From NCBI RefSeq assembly GCF_900101475.1, contig NZ_FMZV01000011.1, forward strand, positions 62,001 through 126,000: a stretch of 64,000 bases of DNA, given 5' to 3'. Below, piece by piece: positions 42,437 through 50,597 of the stretch. The first letter of the stretch is position 1. Each line of letters begins with the position of its first letter. The DNA is from Ruegeria marina. GTDB lineage: Bacteria; Pseudomonadota; Alphaproteobacteria; Rhodobacterales; Rhodobacteraceae. The position numbers and the translations under genes are program-made. The notes below the pieces were generated by a model. The model worked only from the letters and a program-made list of their open reading frames with translations, was not told the origin of the DNA and searched no databases.

Positions 42437-43213
42437 TCAGGCAATGACAGTAACCGACGCCCCTTCGGTGACCTCACCGCCTTCCAGGACTTCCGCGTAA
42501 ACCCCAAGGTCCAGGTGGCCGAAATTCTTCTTCAATGCGACAGGAACATTGAGATCGCGTTCGCCAGTGGCCGGTTTGACCATCGTGGCGGCGCAACGAA
42601 CCGTGCGCGCAACGACTTTTAGCCGCGCGTCGCCGATTTGCAGCAGCTTGCCGACCCAGTCGAATTCGACCCATTCCGGCATGTCCTGGATATAGAAATT
42701 GGACCGGAACCTGATCGGGTCCAGGGTCATGCCCATGGCCCTTTCAAGCGCGCCGATCGTCGCGAGGTTCATCAGCGAGACATATTTGTAAGTTGTCGAC
42801 CCTGGTTTCTCGCTGGCGTTTGTCAGGGCATGCCCCTTGCCTCCTACGATGCGGAGCTCCACCATCCCGGTGTCCGACAGAAAGCCGCTGATAAAGCGTT
42901 CCAACCGCTCCCGTTCTTCCGGGTCGTGCAGAACACCTGCTTCGAGCAGAAGGCCCTCGCGCCAGATTTCCAGCCGATCCTCTTCGGGATCGAACTTCGT
43001 ACGCAACTCGGCAAGTTTTTCTTCCCGCATCAGCATATAGAACTGCGTCTTTGGCAGGTATTGCGGGATGTCGGGGTCGAACTGGCAGTCGGGTCTCGCC
43101 AAGCCGTAGCGGCGATCGTAGGCAAGCACCTCATGTGGCTCCAGCATCACCTGCCGAAGACCCTCGGGGCTGAGACCCTTCACGGGATACCGATAGATGC
43201 TCTTGATGCGCAT
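42437..43213 (-). CDS. MOSC-domain protein (molybdenum-cofactor sulfurase C-terminal-like)
   Basis: 258-aa protein with an N-terminal MOSC_N beta-barrel (RIKSIYRYPVKGLSPEGLRQ) and MOSC domain. The family hallmark is the conserved Cys in RTVRCAATMVKP (~217) and the surrounding RFRSNFYI (~175). Such proteins use molybdenum cofactor or act in oxime/amidoxime reduction. ATG 43213 has AGGAG 5 bases upstream. It is the last minus-strand gene before the repeat block. Confidence 0.85.
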   Translation of the reverse strand: MRIKSIYRYPVKGLSPEGLRQVMLEPHEVLAYDRRYGLARPDCQFDPDIPQYLPKTQFYMLMREEKLAELRTKFDPEEDRLEIWREGLLLEAGVLHDPEERERLERFISGFLSDTGMVELRIVGGKGHALTNASEKPGSTTYKYVSLMNLATIGALERAMGMTLDPIRFRSNFYIQDMPEWVEFDWVGKLLQIGDARLKVVARTVRCAATMVKPATGERDLNVPVALKKNFGHLDLGVYAEVLEGGEVTEGASVTVIA

Positions 43214-43388
43214 GTGCTCCTGTGCTCTCCCCCGTTTCTGCGCGTACACTCCAAATTCTATTCACACGAAACCACGGCAGTGCGGAAGTGGAGTTTGCAT
43301 CGTTCACCGACTGCATCCGGCAGTCGCAAATGGTTTCAATCCAGGCTATCGCCGCTGCGCGTCCGATTGGGGCGCTAAGCTCTCGCCT

Positions 43389-43700
43389 TTAACTCCCTCG
43401 CGCGGCAGAGCCTGCATCCAAGGCCACCAAAGTACTTCTTGCGGAGCGAAGTCTAATATCCCGAACCGGCGCGTATTCATCGCTGTTATACCAGTCTGTG
43501 AGCGCTGCCATGCTCGGAAACTCAATGACTACCATAAGCCCCGGAGACCATTCCTTGCCGGACTCCAGCACCTCCAGTTCTCCTCCGCGAGAGAGGAAAC
43601 GCCCGCCGTACTTGGTGATCAGTGGAAGGACCGCGCGCTTATACTCTTGAAAGACTTCAGGGTCTGTAATGGTTTCGTCCGTGATGAGATAGGCGGGCAT
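43389..43700 (-). CDS. DUF1330 family protein
   Basis: 103-aa dimeric alpha/beta-barrel (ferredoxin-like) protein of DUF1330: start MPAYLITDETITDPEVFQEY, then YGGRFLSRGGELEVLE and VVIEFPSMAALTDWYNSDEY are the family pattern. Function not established. The 175 bases between this and the MOSC gene start contain no gene. Confidence 0.85.
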   Translation of the reverse strand: MPAYLITDETITDPEVFQEYKRAVLPLITKYGGRFLSRGGELEVLESGKEWSPGLMVVIEFPSMAALTDWYNSDEYAPVRDIRLRSARSTLVALDAGSAARGS

Positions 43701-43753
43701 ATGGTGCTCCCTCCCCGCAGTGTGACTCTGTCAGGCGACGATCCAGGGACCCT

Positions 43754-44356
43754 TCATATTGTAGCTTCCGTACCGTCAAGTTTTCGTCCTACTGACAGTT
43801 CTTCCCTAATCGCGGGGTCGTCGTCTAGAAATTGGGGTTCCACGGTCGCTCCAACCGCATCGAAATATCGGCTCACAAAAGCGCGAAACGATGCGGCAAG
43901 CGCGATATCGGCGATGTTGAGATCACTGAAACCAAATCCACGCAGTCGCTGTATGTCGACCTCGGTTACCCGTGAGGCGTCTTGGCTGATTTGCGCGGCG
44001 TAATCGAGCATCGCAACTTCCTTGTCTGTAAGCCCGGCATTTCTGTGATCTCTGATGATGGCGAGCGTCTTGTCCCGGCCCAGGGCTTGGGACAAGGCCC
44101 GAAAATACACGTGAGAGCAGTAGCTCGATGGCACAAATTTTGCGGCTACGAATGTTATCAGTCGGAAATTGAGGATGCCGAGCGAGAACCCGTCGCGGAT
44201 CTGGTGCAGGAGGTTCTCGATTGGAAGAATGACATCTGGTCGAGCAGACCAGCACTGCGTGGCCTGCATAACAATCCCCATTGAGGCGTTTTCCGCGCTG
44301 TACAGTCCTGCGATTTCTCCTGTCGCCTCTTCCGGCTCTACCGTCTTTATGAACAT
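43754..44356 (-). CDS. carboxymuconolactone decarboxylase / AhpD-like protein
   Basis: 200-aa helical protein of the CMD/AhpD superfamily. The active-site region reads KFVPSSYCSHVYFRALSQAL, with the second Cys and His of the ExxCxxCxxxH-type motif preserved (YCSH) but Ser where the first Cys usually sits. A second homologous helix block follows (KEVAMLDYAAQISQDASRVT). Peroxidase-related activity is uncertain because of that replacement. 53 bp before DUF1330. Confidence 0.75.
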   Translation of the reverse strand: MFIKTVEPEEATGEIAGLYSAENASMGIVMQATQCWSARPDVILPIENLLHQIRDGFSLGILNFRLITFVAAKFVPSSYCSHVYFRALSQALGRDKTLAIIRDHRNAGLTDKEVAMLDYAAQISQDASRVTEVDIQRLRGFGFSDLNIADIALAASFRAFVSRYFDAVGATVEPQFLDDDPAIREELSVGRKLDGTEATI

Positions 44357-44670
44357 GATCAGCGTCCGCGTACCTCACTTGAATGAGGATACCGAAACCG
44401 GAAATTCTCTGCGACGATTCTCTTTGTTCGCTAACGTATCTCTTAGTTCCGGTTCGAGCTCAGAGCAGAAAGCTGGCGACTTCGCTCAGGCTGAGCAGAC
44501 GATATTCACACGCGAACTTTGGCTCGGCCGACAAAATCGACATTTGCCGGTCGCATTGGAAGCGAAGTTCTGGGCGCAAACTGTATCGTGGCAAGGGTTC
44601 AGGTCGCGCGTCTGGCCTGTCGCATGACCTTCGTCCGGACGCTTTCGGACCCAGCTGTTGAGGAAAGACG
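44357..44670. other. 314-bp divergent intergenic region
   Basis: No credible reading frame. It must hold promoters for the minus-strand CMD gene and the plus-strand RidA gene; AT-rich stretches near 44390-44440 are the most likely place. Confidence 0.35.
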
Positions 44671-45054
44671 ATGTCCAGGAAGTACATTGTCGACGTGGAA
44701 GGCGTGCCAGCGTCTCCTTCGCCGATTAGTAATGCCGTAGTTGTCGGGAACACATGCTGGATAAGTGGGCAACTCTCTGTTGGACCAGACGGTTACGTAG
44801 AGGGCACTGCACGTGAGGAAGCCGAAACTGCGTTCGCACACGTGTTCAGGATCGCCGAAGCGGCAGGGTTCAAGCCTACGGATATTGTCTATGTCGATAT
44901 TGCGTTCTCTGATCTCGGCGACGTCGGCGCAGTCAATGAACTCTACGCTTCGCTGTTTGAAGCCGGACGCCGACCTGCTCGCACCATTTATCAAGCTGCC
45001 CGACTACCCTTCGGGGGCAAGATCAAAGTACAGGCGATCGCTTCCAAGGAATGA
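44671..45054 (+). CDS. RidA/YjgF family enamine/imine deaminase
   Basis: 127-aa single-domain RidA-family protein: start region SPISNAVVVGNTCWISGQLS, central EAETAFAHVFRIAEAAGFKP, and PARTIYQAARLPFGGKIKVQ with the conserved Arg (PARTIYQ) and substrate loop. It removes reactive enamine intermediates. GAGGAAAG upstream of ATG 44671. Composition is AT-richer than flanking copper genes. Confidence 0.85.
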   Translation: MSRKYIVDVEGVPASPSPISNAVVVGNTCWISGQLSVGPDGYVEGTAREEAETAFAHVFRIAEAAGFKPTDIVYVDIAFSDLGDVGAVNELYASLFEAGRRPARTIYQAARLPFGGKIKVQAIASKE

Positions 45055-45097
45055 GTTCCCCCGGCTGGACGTATGCCGCAGTTGGGCGTCCGCTTTG

Positions 45098-45137
45098 GGC
45101 TCCGAGCCGTCATCTGATGTTTTTTGTCGGATGACCG
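45098..45137. repeat. partial palindromic repeat, copy G (left stem-loop)
   Basis: GGGCTCCGAGCCGTCATCTG followed by ATG-T-run and TCGGATGACC repeats the left-end stem-loop of copies A-E, 43 bases after the RidA stop; the stem is CATCTGA/TCGGATG. CGTCCGCTTTGG just before it matches the middle of copies A-D. Confidence 0.55.
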
Positions 45138-45405
45138 GTTCGGGCTGGACTACAGACATTGATCTATTGGTTCCATCTGTGCAGTCGGAAGCACAAGATT
45201 TTCCGTCCACTTTAGAGAATGAAAGCTTCCAACTGCGTGCCATTCAACGTTCATGGCTGGTTACTTGCAGGCGCGTTTGTTGGGATAGCTAGTTAGGTAA
45301 GTTCCGTGAAAATCCGAGGTAAGCCGCGTCAATGTGGGGGATTTAGCGGGGGACGCGCTCAATTATTTCGTAAAATTTTCGCAATAAATCAATAACTTAT
45401 AAAAA

Positions 45406-45497
45406 AATGGTGGCGGAGGGGATGGGCCTGAAAGACAACCCTCTCCACCTTAAGTTGTTGGTTTTGAAACGTTTTTCTAGACCCTCCGTCCACCATT
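45406..45497. repeat. imperfect inverted repeat ending like a tRNA-Ser 3' end
   Basis: ATGGTGGCGGAGGG at 45406 and CCCTCCGTCCACCAT near 45483-45497 are complementary apart from one extra base, enclosing about 62 bases. Read on the minus strand the left arm (CCCATCCCCTCCGCCACCA then a T-run) looks like the 3' end and terminator of a tRNA-Ser gene. No full tRNA can be folded (no anticodon arm, no GTTCGA loop). It could be an attachment-site scar. The rest of 45138-45538 holds no gene. Confidence 0.4.
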
Positions 45498-45538
45498 GAC
45501 TCAGCGGCCACGCCCTGCATCAGGGCTGCTCGGAGGCT

Positions 45539-45964
45539 CTAGTTTCCCTTTGAGACGCGTTCCTGAAAGCTCCGCTCGCGCTCCGGCCAAGTGCTCTTAA
45601 TGTAGGCGATTACCGCGCGAATTTCCGCGTCGCTCAGATCGCCTCCGAACCCCGGCATATCGCTCTTGTAGCCGCCCCCGACGACTGCGGCCGTGCCTTC
45701 CTTCACGAGGCGGAACAGCACATCGTCGGGATGATGCCAGGTATGACCGGTCTCGTCGTGCGGCGGGGCGGGCAGACGGCCGTCGGGGCCGGGCGAGCGC
45801 CAGTCTGGTTGGCCCTCGAGCTTCGCGCCATGACACGAGGCGCAGGCCTCGGCGTAGACGGCGGCACCACGGGACAGATCAGGCCCCTTCATTCGAGGCC
45901 AAGCCAGAGCCACGGCAGCGACAGCAGCGGAAACAGCTGAAATCCAGACCCAAGGGCGCATCAT
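45539..45964 (-). CDS. class I cytochrome c
   Basis: 141-aa exported cytochrome c with N-terminal signal/anchor (WISAVSAAVAAVALAWP), haem motif ACASCHGAKL (~41) and probable Met ligand in SDMPGFGG (~102). It ends in a soluble helix (RAVIAYIKSTW). Probably transfers electrons in the periplasm, possibly to or from the multicopper oxidase upstream in the operon. GGAGG lies 3-4 bases before the first ATG. A terminator precedes it, so it may have its own promoter or be reached by read-through. Confidence 0.88.
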   Translation of the reverse strand: MMRPWVWISAVSAAVAAVALAWPRMKGPDLSRGAAVYAEACASCHGAKLEGQPDWRSPGPDGRLPAPPHDETGHTWHHPDDVLFRLVKEGTAAVVGGGYKSDMPGFGGDLSDAEIRAVIAYIKSTWPERERSFQERVSKGN

Positions 45965-45975
45965 GAACCTCCGTC

Positions 45976-46013
45976 AAAAAAAAGCCGCACGCCGACACAT
46001 CGGCGTGCGGCTT
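45976..46013 (-). terminator. intrinsic terminator after CusF-like gene
   Basis: On the minus strand, AAGCCGCACGCCGA, loop TGTG, complement, followed by a run of eight U (A-run 45976-45983 on plus). 14-bp stem. It lies immediately downstream of the CusF-like gene and upstream of the cytochrome c start. Confidence 0.9.
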
Positions 46014-46017
46014 CGGC

Positions 46018-46305
46018 TTACTGCACCTCGATCTCGGTCACTGTCAGCTTGCCATTCACGCGATCTGCGGTGAACCGGATCTGAGTTCCGTCGGACAGGC
46101 CTTCGAGCATGGACGGATCTGCGACGACAAACACCATTTTCATTGCCGGCATATCGAGGTTTTCGAGAGGCCCGTGGTCAATCGTGACCTTGTTCCACTG
46201 GGTGTCCACCTTGGTCACGGTACCAGTCGCCATCGGGTGTTCCCCGGCCGAAAGCGCGCCGGAAGCCGCGATTGCAGCAATGGCGGCAAAAGACAGAAGT
46301 TTCAT
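46018..46305 (-). CDS. CusF-like periplasmic copper-binding protein
   Basis: 95-aa CusF-domain protein with a signal peptide (LLSFAAIAAIAASGALSAGE). The core DHGPLENLDMPAMKMVFVV has His and two Met but Met instead of the capping Trp, as in domains 3-4 of the fused adaptor. It probably binds Cu(I). Located 18 bp after the cupredoxin gene in the same operon. Confidence 0.85.
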   Translation of the reverse strand: MKLLSFAAIAAIAASGALSAGEHPMATGTVTKVDTQWNKVTIDHGPLENLDMPAMKMVFVVADPSMLEGLSDGTQIRFTADRVNGKLTVTEIEVQ

Positions 46306-46323
46306 GTTGGGTTTCTCCGAGGT

Positions 46324-46806
46324 TCAGTTGACTACAAGCGCGCCATGCATGCCGCCTTCGTAGTGCCCGGGCAGCAGGCACGCGAATTCAAAGGTGCCAG
46401 GATTGACGAAGGTCCACAGGATTTCGGCCTCTTGGCCAGGTTCCAGTCTGACGGCATTTGGATCGTCGTGCTCCATTTCAGGAAACCGTGCCATCATTTC
46501 TTTATGCTCGGCATTCGCATGCATCGTATCCATGACGAACTCGTGCACTTCTTCTCCTTCGTTCACGATATGCAAGCGCACGGTTTCCCCGACGGAAAAA
46601 CTCAGTTCCTTCTGGTCGAAGACGTACACGTTCTCATCGTCGTAGTCCTCTTTCATAACAACTTTCACGGTCCGTGTCGGATTAGTTTCGGCGGGTTTGC
46701 CAACGGCCATGGCTTTTTCGTGACCGTGGCCGCCGGAATGCGTGCCAACAGCCAGCGCCAAGGTTGGCGCAAGTACAATTGCAAGGGCTGTAAGGGCTGT
46801 TTTCAT
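46324..46806 (-). CDS. cupredoxin-domain copper protein
   Basis: 160-aa exported cupredoxin (signal TALTALAIVLAPTLALAVGT; His-rich linker GTHSGGHGHEK). Copper ligands visible: His in EEVHEFVMDTMH, and FACLLPGHYEGGMHG with Cys, His and Met (C-x4-H-x4-M). This arrangement matches CopI/azurin-like type 1 copper proteins. ATG 46806 is preferred to 46839 because AAAGGAG lies 8 bases upstream. Directly after the multicopper oxidase gene. Confidence 0.88.
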   Translation of the reverse strand: MKTALTALAIVLAPTLALAVGTHSGGHGHEKAMAVGKPAETNPTRTVKVVMKEDYDDENVYVFDQKELSFSVGETVRLHIVNEGEEVHEFVMDTMHANAEHKEMMARFPEMEHDDPNAVRLEPGQEAEILWTFVNPGTFEFACLLPGHYEGGMHGALVVN

Positions 46807-46835
46807 GGGTTGTTCTCCTTTGGTGATCTTTTCTT

Positions 46836-48203
46836 TCATCCCAAACGGGTGCCACCGCGAGGTGTCAGGATCGTCCGGGGGTTGATGTTGCTCGCATGCT
46901 CAGGCAGTTCGCCCGTCCACTCATAGGCTTGGGTGCCAGGAGGGTTCTGGTACCAGCCCGGGTCGGAGTAGTCGTCCGGCGCTATGCCCTCGCGGACCTT
47001 CACGACCGAGAACATCCCGCCCATCTCCAACGGGCCATGCGGCCCCCAACCGGCCATCATCGGCACTGTGTTGTGAGGAATCTCCATCGACATCTCGCCC
47101 ATGTCTGCCATGCCGGCCGTGCCCATGGGCATATAACCTGGTTGCTGGCGGCGGATTTTCTCTGTGACCCGTGTCTTGTTCGCGCCGATGAAGGTCGGGA
47201 TGTCATGACCCATGGCATTCATCGTGTGGTGCGACTTGTGGCAATGGATCGCCCAGTCGCCTTCATGGATCGCGTCGAATTCGTAAGCCCGCATGGCGCC
47301 AACGGGAATGTCGATTGACACTTCCGGCCAGCGCGCACTTTCCGGGACCCAACCGCCGTCAGTGCAGGTCACCTGGAAGTCGTAACCATGCATATGGATG
47401 GGGTGGTTGGTCATCGTCAGGTTGCCGCAGCGTACCCGCACCCGATCACCCTTGTTGACCACCAACGGATCAATGTCGGGGAAAATCCGGCTGTTCCATG
47501 TCCACAGATTGAAATCCGTCATCTCCATGATCCGAGGAATATAGGTTCCCGGATCGATGTCATATGCGGCCAGAAGAAAGGCAAAGTCCCGGTCCACCGG
47601 CATGAAGGCCGGGTCGCGGGGATGCACGATGAACAAACCCATCATGCCCATCGCCATCTGCACCATCTCGTCGGCATGCGGGTGGTACATGAAGGTGCCG
47701 GATTTCACGAGGTCGAACTCGTAGACAAACGTTTTTCCCGGCGGAATACCGGGGTGGCTCAGCCCGCCGACGCCATCCATGCCCGAGGGCAGAATCAAGC
47801 CGTGCCAATGGACCGAAGTGTGCTCGGGCAAACGGTTGGTGACGTAGATCCGCACCCGTTCACCTTCGACGGCCTCGATGGTTGGTCCGGTCGACTGGCC
47901 ATTGTATCCCCAGAGGCGGGCGATCATGCCATCAGCCATGATCCGTTCGACGGGTTCGGCTACAAGGTGGAACTCCTTCACATCGCCGTTCATCCGGTAT
48001 GGCAATGACCAGCCATTCAGGGTCACGACCGGGTTGTAGTCGAACCTGTCGGTCGGACGTGGCGGTACCTGGGTATATGGGCTGTCCGTGAACGCCGCCT
48101 CAGGCAGATCCCTGAACCGGGTCTGAGCGGCGCCCGCATTTGCCAGAACAGCGCCGGCACCTGCGGTCAAGCCAGCACCCAGAAGTTGTCTGCGGTTTAT
48201 CAT
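46836..48203 (-). CDS. multicopper oxidase, Tat-exported (CopA/CumA-like)
   Basis: 455-aa laccase-like oxidase. The N-terminus MINRRQLLGAGLTAG has a Tat motif, so it is exported folded. Copper ligand motifs are complete: HWHGLIL, YHPHADE, HPIHMHGYDF, and HCHKSHHTM. It would oxidise Cu(I) to the less toxic Cu(II) in the periplasm. A Met-rich segment (GMADMGEMSMEIP) near residue 370 may bind copper. It overlaps the TolC-like stop by 4 bp. Confidence 0.92.
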   Translation of the reverse strand: MINRRQLLGAGLTAGAGAVLANAGAAQTRFRDLPEAAFTDSPYTQVPPRPTDRFDYNPVVTLNGWSLPYRMNGDVKEFHLVAEPVERIMADGMIARLWGYNGQSTGPTIEAVEGERVRIYVTNRLPEHTSVHWHGLILPSGMDGVGGLSHPGIPPGKTFVYEFDLVKSGTFMYHPHADEMVQMAMGMMGLFIVHPRDPAFMPVDRDFAFLLAAYDIDPGTYIPRIMEMTDFNLWTWNSRIFPDIDPLVVNKGDRVRVRCGNLTMTNHPIHMHGYDFQVTCTDGGWVPESARWPEVSIDIPVGAMRAYEFDAIHEGDWAIHCHKSHHTMNAMGHDIPTFIGANKTRVTEKIRRQQPGYMPMGTAGMADMGEMSMEIPHNTVPMMAGWGPHGPLEMGGMFSVVKVREGIAPDDYSDPGWYQNPPGTQAYEWTGELPEHASNINPRTILTPRGGTRLG

Positions 48204-49606
48204 TCGTCATCTCCCTTTTGGCTACCTGCGCTTGCGGACCCACCCCAGATCGCCGCAGTCACATCGGTTTCGGCCAGCCAGTAGTCCCGTTTCGCCTCGG
48301 CTGCGCCAAGCTCTGCTTCAAGCCCGTCACGGGCGTCTTCCAACAGTTCGAACGTGGAGGTGATCATGCCGTTGTAGGATTTCAGGGCCTCCTCATCGAT
48401 CGTTCGCCTGAGTGGCAGAACGGTGTCACGCCAATGGCGCGCAACCGAATGTTTGCCCGTTACCGCCATATGGGCCGCGCGGGCCTCGGTTCGGGCACCG
48501 ATAGCCGCTTCGGCCAGCAGGTTCGCTGCCTTCAGATAGGTAAGAGAGCCGCGGCGCGAGATTAACTTGCTGCTGTCATAAAGTGGGATCTCAAAATCAA
48601 TGACCGGGACGACCGACGTATCGCCGCTGTCACGCTCGATCTCTGCGCCCAACGCAATCTCGAGATCGGAAAACACCCGTGTCTGGCCGGTTAGGCGATA
48701 CTCGGCCGCGATCGCCTCCAGCTCAAGCCGACCAGCGGCGAGATCGACCCGGTTTTCCAAGGCCAGCCGCTCGATATCCGCGCTGGATCGCGGCTGCCCG
48801 GGCAAGCCGGGCAGCGCATCTGGCACATAGAACCTGGCCTGTCCCAAGGACACGCCCATCAGCCGCGCCAGGCGCCCCTTGGCCAGTTCGGCTTCCAGCC
48901 TGGCATCAGCAAGCTCCGCGGCGAGCTCGGCATTGAACGCATGTTCGCGTGCCTGGTCCGCTACTCCCAGGGCACCGGTCCTGCCGAGTTCTGTTGCCAG
49001 TTCAGAGGCCGCATCGGCGGCGTTCTGTGTGCGGGCGATCAGGGCCGCTGCCTCAAACGCCGCCACGGCTTCGATCCAGGCACGGCGCGTTTCCACGGCC
49101 AGCGCAATGGTTTCACCGGCAGCGGCAAGCTGCGCCTGTTCGAAGCGAAGCTCGGCGACCTTGGTTCTGGGCTTCACCGTGGCTGCCTCCACCAAGGCCG
49201 TGATCAAGGCAGCTTCAAGGGTTCGAGTAACGTCTCCGGCAAGACCCGTGATCGATACGCCGATTGAAGGTACAGGCCCGATTGCAGTCTCCCAGACGTC
49301 GGCAGCAGACAGACCCAGATCGGAATAGGTTGCCTGAAGCCCTCGATTATTCAGCAAGGCGACCTGAACAGCGGTATCCGAACTCACGGTCTTGCCCTGG
49401 ATCTTGGATAAGGCTCTGGATTCGGCGGCATTGATTTCTGAAGCGTTTAGGTGCCATGCCGGTGTCCCGGCCTGAGCCTGCTGGGTACGGTTGGCTACCA
49501 CGTCAAGACCCGCACGTGGCGCGCTGACCTCGTTTATGGTGTCCATGTCGGCGCAAGCCGCCAGAACACCGACGAGCGCCAAAGAGGAAACAAGTTTGGT
49601 CTTCAT
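48200..49606 (-). CDS. TolC-family outer membrane efflux lipoprotein
   Basis: 468-aa outer membrane channel protein. A lipoprotein signal (LVSSLALVGVLAACADM) then two repeats of long helical hairpins with coiled-coil segments (ELADARLEAELAKGRLARLM; RRTIDEEALKSYNGMITSTF). It can act as the third component for CusAB-type efflux. It lies between a small lipoprotein gene and the multicopper oxidase; no CusAB genes are adjacent, so it may serve the pump at 15.7-21.1 kb. Confidence 0.88.
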   Translation of the reverse strand: MKTKLVSSLALVGVLAACADMDTINEVSAPRAGLDVVANRTQQAQAGTPAWHLNASEINAAESRALSKIQGKTVSSDTAVQVALLNNRGLQATYSDLGLSAADVWETAIGPVPSIGVSITGLAGDVTRTLEAALITALVEAATVKPRTKVAELRFEQAQLAAAGETIALAVETRRAWIEAVAAFEAAALIARTQNAADAASELATELGRTGALGVADQAREHAFNAELAAELADARLEAELAKGRLARLMGVSLGQARFYVPDALPGLPGQPRSSADIERLALENRVDLAAGRLELEAIAAEYRLTGQTRVFSDLEIALGAEIERDSGDTSVVPVIDFEIPLYDSSKLISRRGSLTYLKAANLLAEAAIGARTEARAAHMAVTGKHSVARHWRDTVLPLRRTIDEEALKSYNGMITSTFELLEDARDGLEAELGAAEAKRDYWLAETDVTAAIWGGSASAGSQKGDDE

Positions 49607-49608
49607 GC

Positions 49609-49812
49609 TCAGTTTCCCGTCTGCGCATCGTTCACGCCGCGCCAGTCCGCGGGCTCGACCACACTGTACCCGCCGTACCGGACCGCCGGGCCTGACGTAA
49701 CCTGGGAAGACGGGGCCGCAGAGCTGTCACGCTCTGAGCCCAGTGGAAGTGGCTCAAGCGGCGCACACGCCACAATCGCCAGCGGCATGAGAGCCGCAAA
49801 TAGAATTCTCAT
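49609..49812 (-). CDS. small lipoprotein
   Basis: 67-aa protein with lipoprotein signal MRILFAALMPLAIVACAPLE and an otherwise low-complexity Pro/Ser chain (LEPLPLGSERDSSAAPSSQV). It ends 2 bp before the TolC-like gene start, so it belongs to the operon. Function unknown. Confidence 0.6.
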   Translation of the reverse strand: MRILFAALMPLAIVACAPLEPLPLGSERDSSAAPSSQVTSGPAVRYGGYSVVEPADWRGVNDAQTGN

Positions 49813-49880
49813 AGAAGTTTGACTCGCGTTGGATTGATCGTTTCAGGGCGCGCTAGCGCGTTGCCCTAGGAGAGAAACGA

Positions 49881-50261
49881 TCAAGCACGCGGCGGGCGAC
49901 GCAGGCCTTCGGGACTGGCCTGTTCCGTCATGGAACGTGCGTACGTTTTGCCATCCGAGATGCGGAAATCTGTCGAAATCTCTGTCCCATGTTGCAGGTC
50001 CACGAAAGTGACCGCACAGAAATGAAGCTCGCAGTGGCTATCAGAATGCTGCTTGGGTTCGCCTGCGGCATGATGATCGAGCGATCCTGCCGTAAGGTGT
50101 GTGTGCACTGCATGATGATCGAGAACGGCCGAAGACAAAGCGATCATCGACGATGGTTCTTGGCACACCACTCCTGCAACCAATTTCGCAGGATAAAGCA
50201 ACACAAAGACCGCGAAAAAAGTCGCGACCAAGCAAGCTGCTATTCTGCACATCTTATTCAT
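49881..50261 (-). CDS. small exported Cys/His-rich protein heading copper operon 2
   Basis: 126-aa protein. N-terminal hydrophobic signal (RIAACLVATFFAVFVLLYPA) then a His/Cys-rich stretch (DHHAVHTHLTAGSLDHHAAG, KQHSDSHCELHFCAVTF). Same design as the proteins at 15226 and 56040, one before each copper block. Likely metal-binding; family not recognised. ATG 50261 or 50276 are both possible; neither has a strong ribosome site. Confidence 0.6.
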   Translation of the reverse strand: MNKMCRIAACLVATFFAVFVLLYPAKLVAGVVCQEPSSMIALSSAVLDHHAVHTHLTAGSLDHHAAGEPKQHSDSHCELHFCAVTFVDLQHGTEISTDFRISDGKTYARSMTEQASPEGLRRPPRA

Positions 50262-50300
50262 AAATTTTGGATACATTATTGGGTGTAGGTCAGCAATATA

Positions 50301-50341
50301 GTTTTGCGTGGCGAGCCATCGTTTTGCGTGGTGAGGCCATC
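50301..50341. repeat. two tandem ~20-bp direct repeats
   Basis: GTTTTGCGTGGCGAGCCATC and GTTTTGCGTGGTGAGGCCATC lie back to back, 40 bp upstream of the minus-strand gene starting at 50261. They may be binding sites for a regulator. The rest of 50342-50597 shows no convincing gene. Confidence 0.6.
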
Positions 50342-50597
50342 GAAACAACAGCCTGTTTACGCAATGACGCCACACAGGATCTGGATTGTCATCGTTTTGA
50401 AGAACGATGTCGTCCTGCAGACCGAGCTTTTCATGGGAACGAGGAATGCGAGCGTTAACTGGCCGGAACCGGCGTGCGGCCAAAAAAGCCTTGGGTTTAT
50501 TGCCCCTGTAGCGAACAGGTCCTCAGCCGCAGATATGACCACATGGCCGCGCGTCCGCATAGCGCCCATCTCATATCGGTAGTTCGATTTTCCAACG

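Noticed and set aside
36543-45137. Classical integron
   Set aside because: No integrase gene or attI-like site is seen, genes are in mixed orientations, and core-site sequences (GTTRRRY) could not be identified with confidence.
45406-45497. tRNA-Ser gene
   Set aside because: Only the acceptor-end sequence resembles a tRNA; there is no anticodon arm or T-loop, and the helix carries a bulge.
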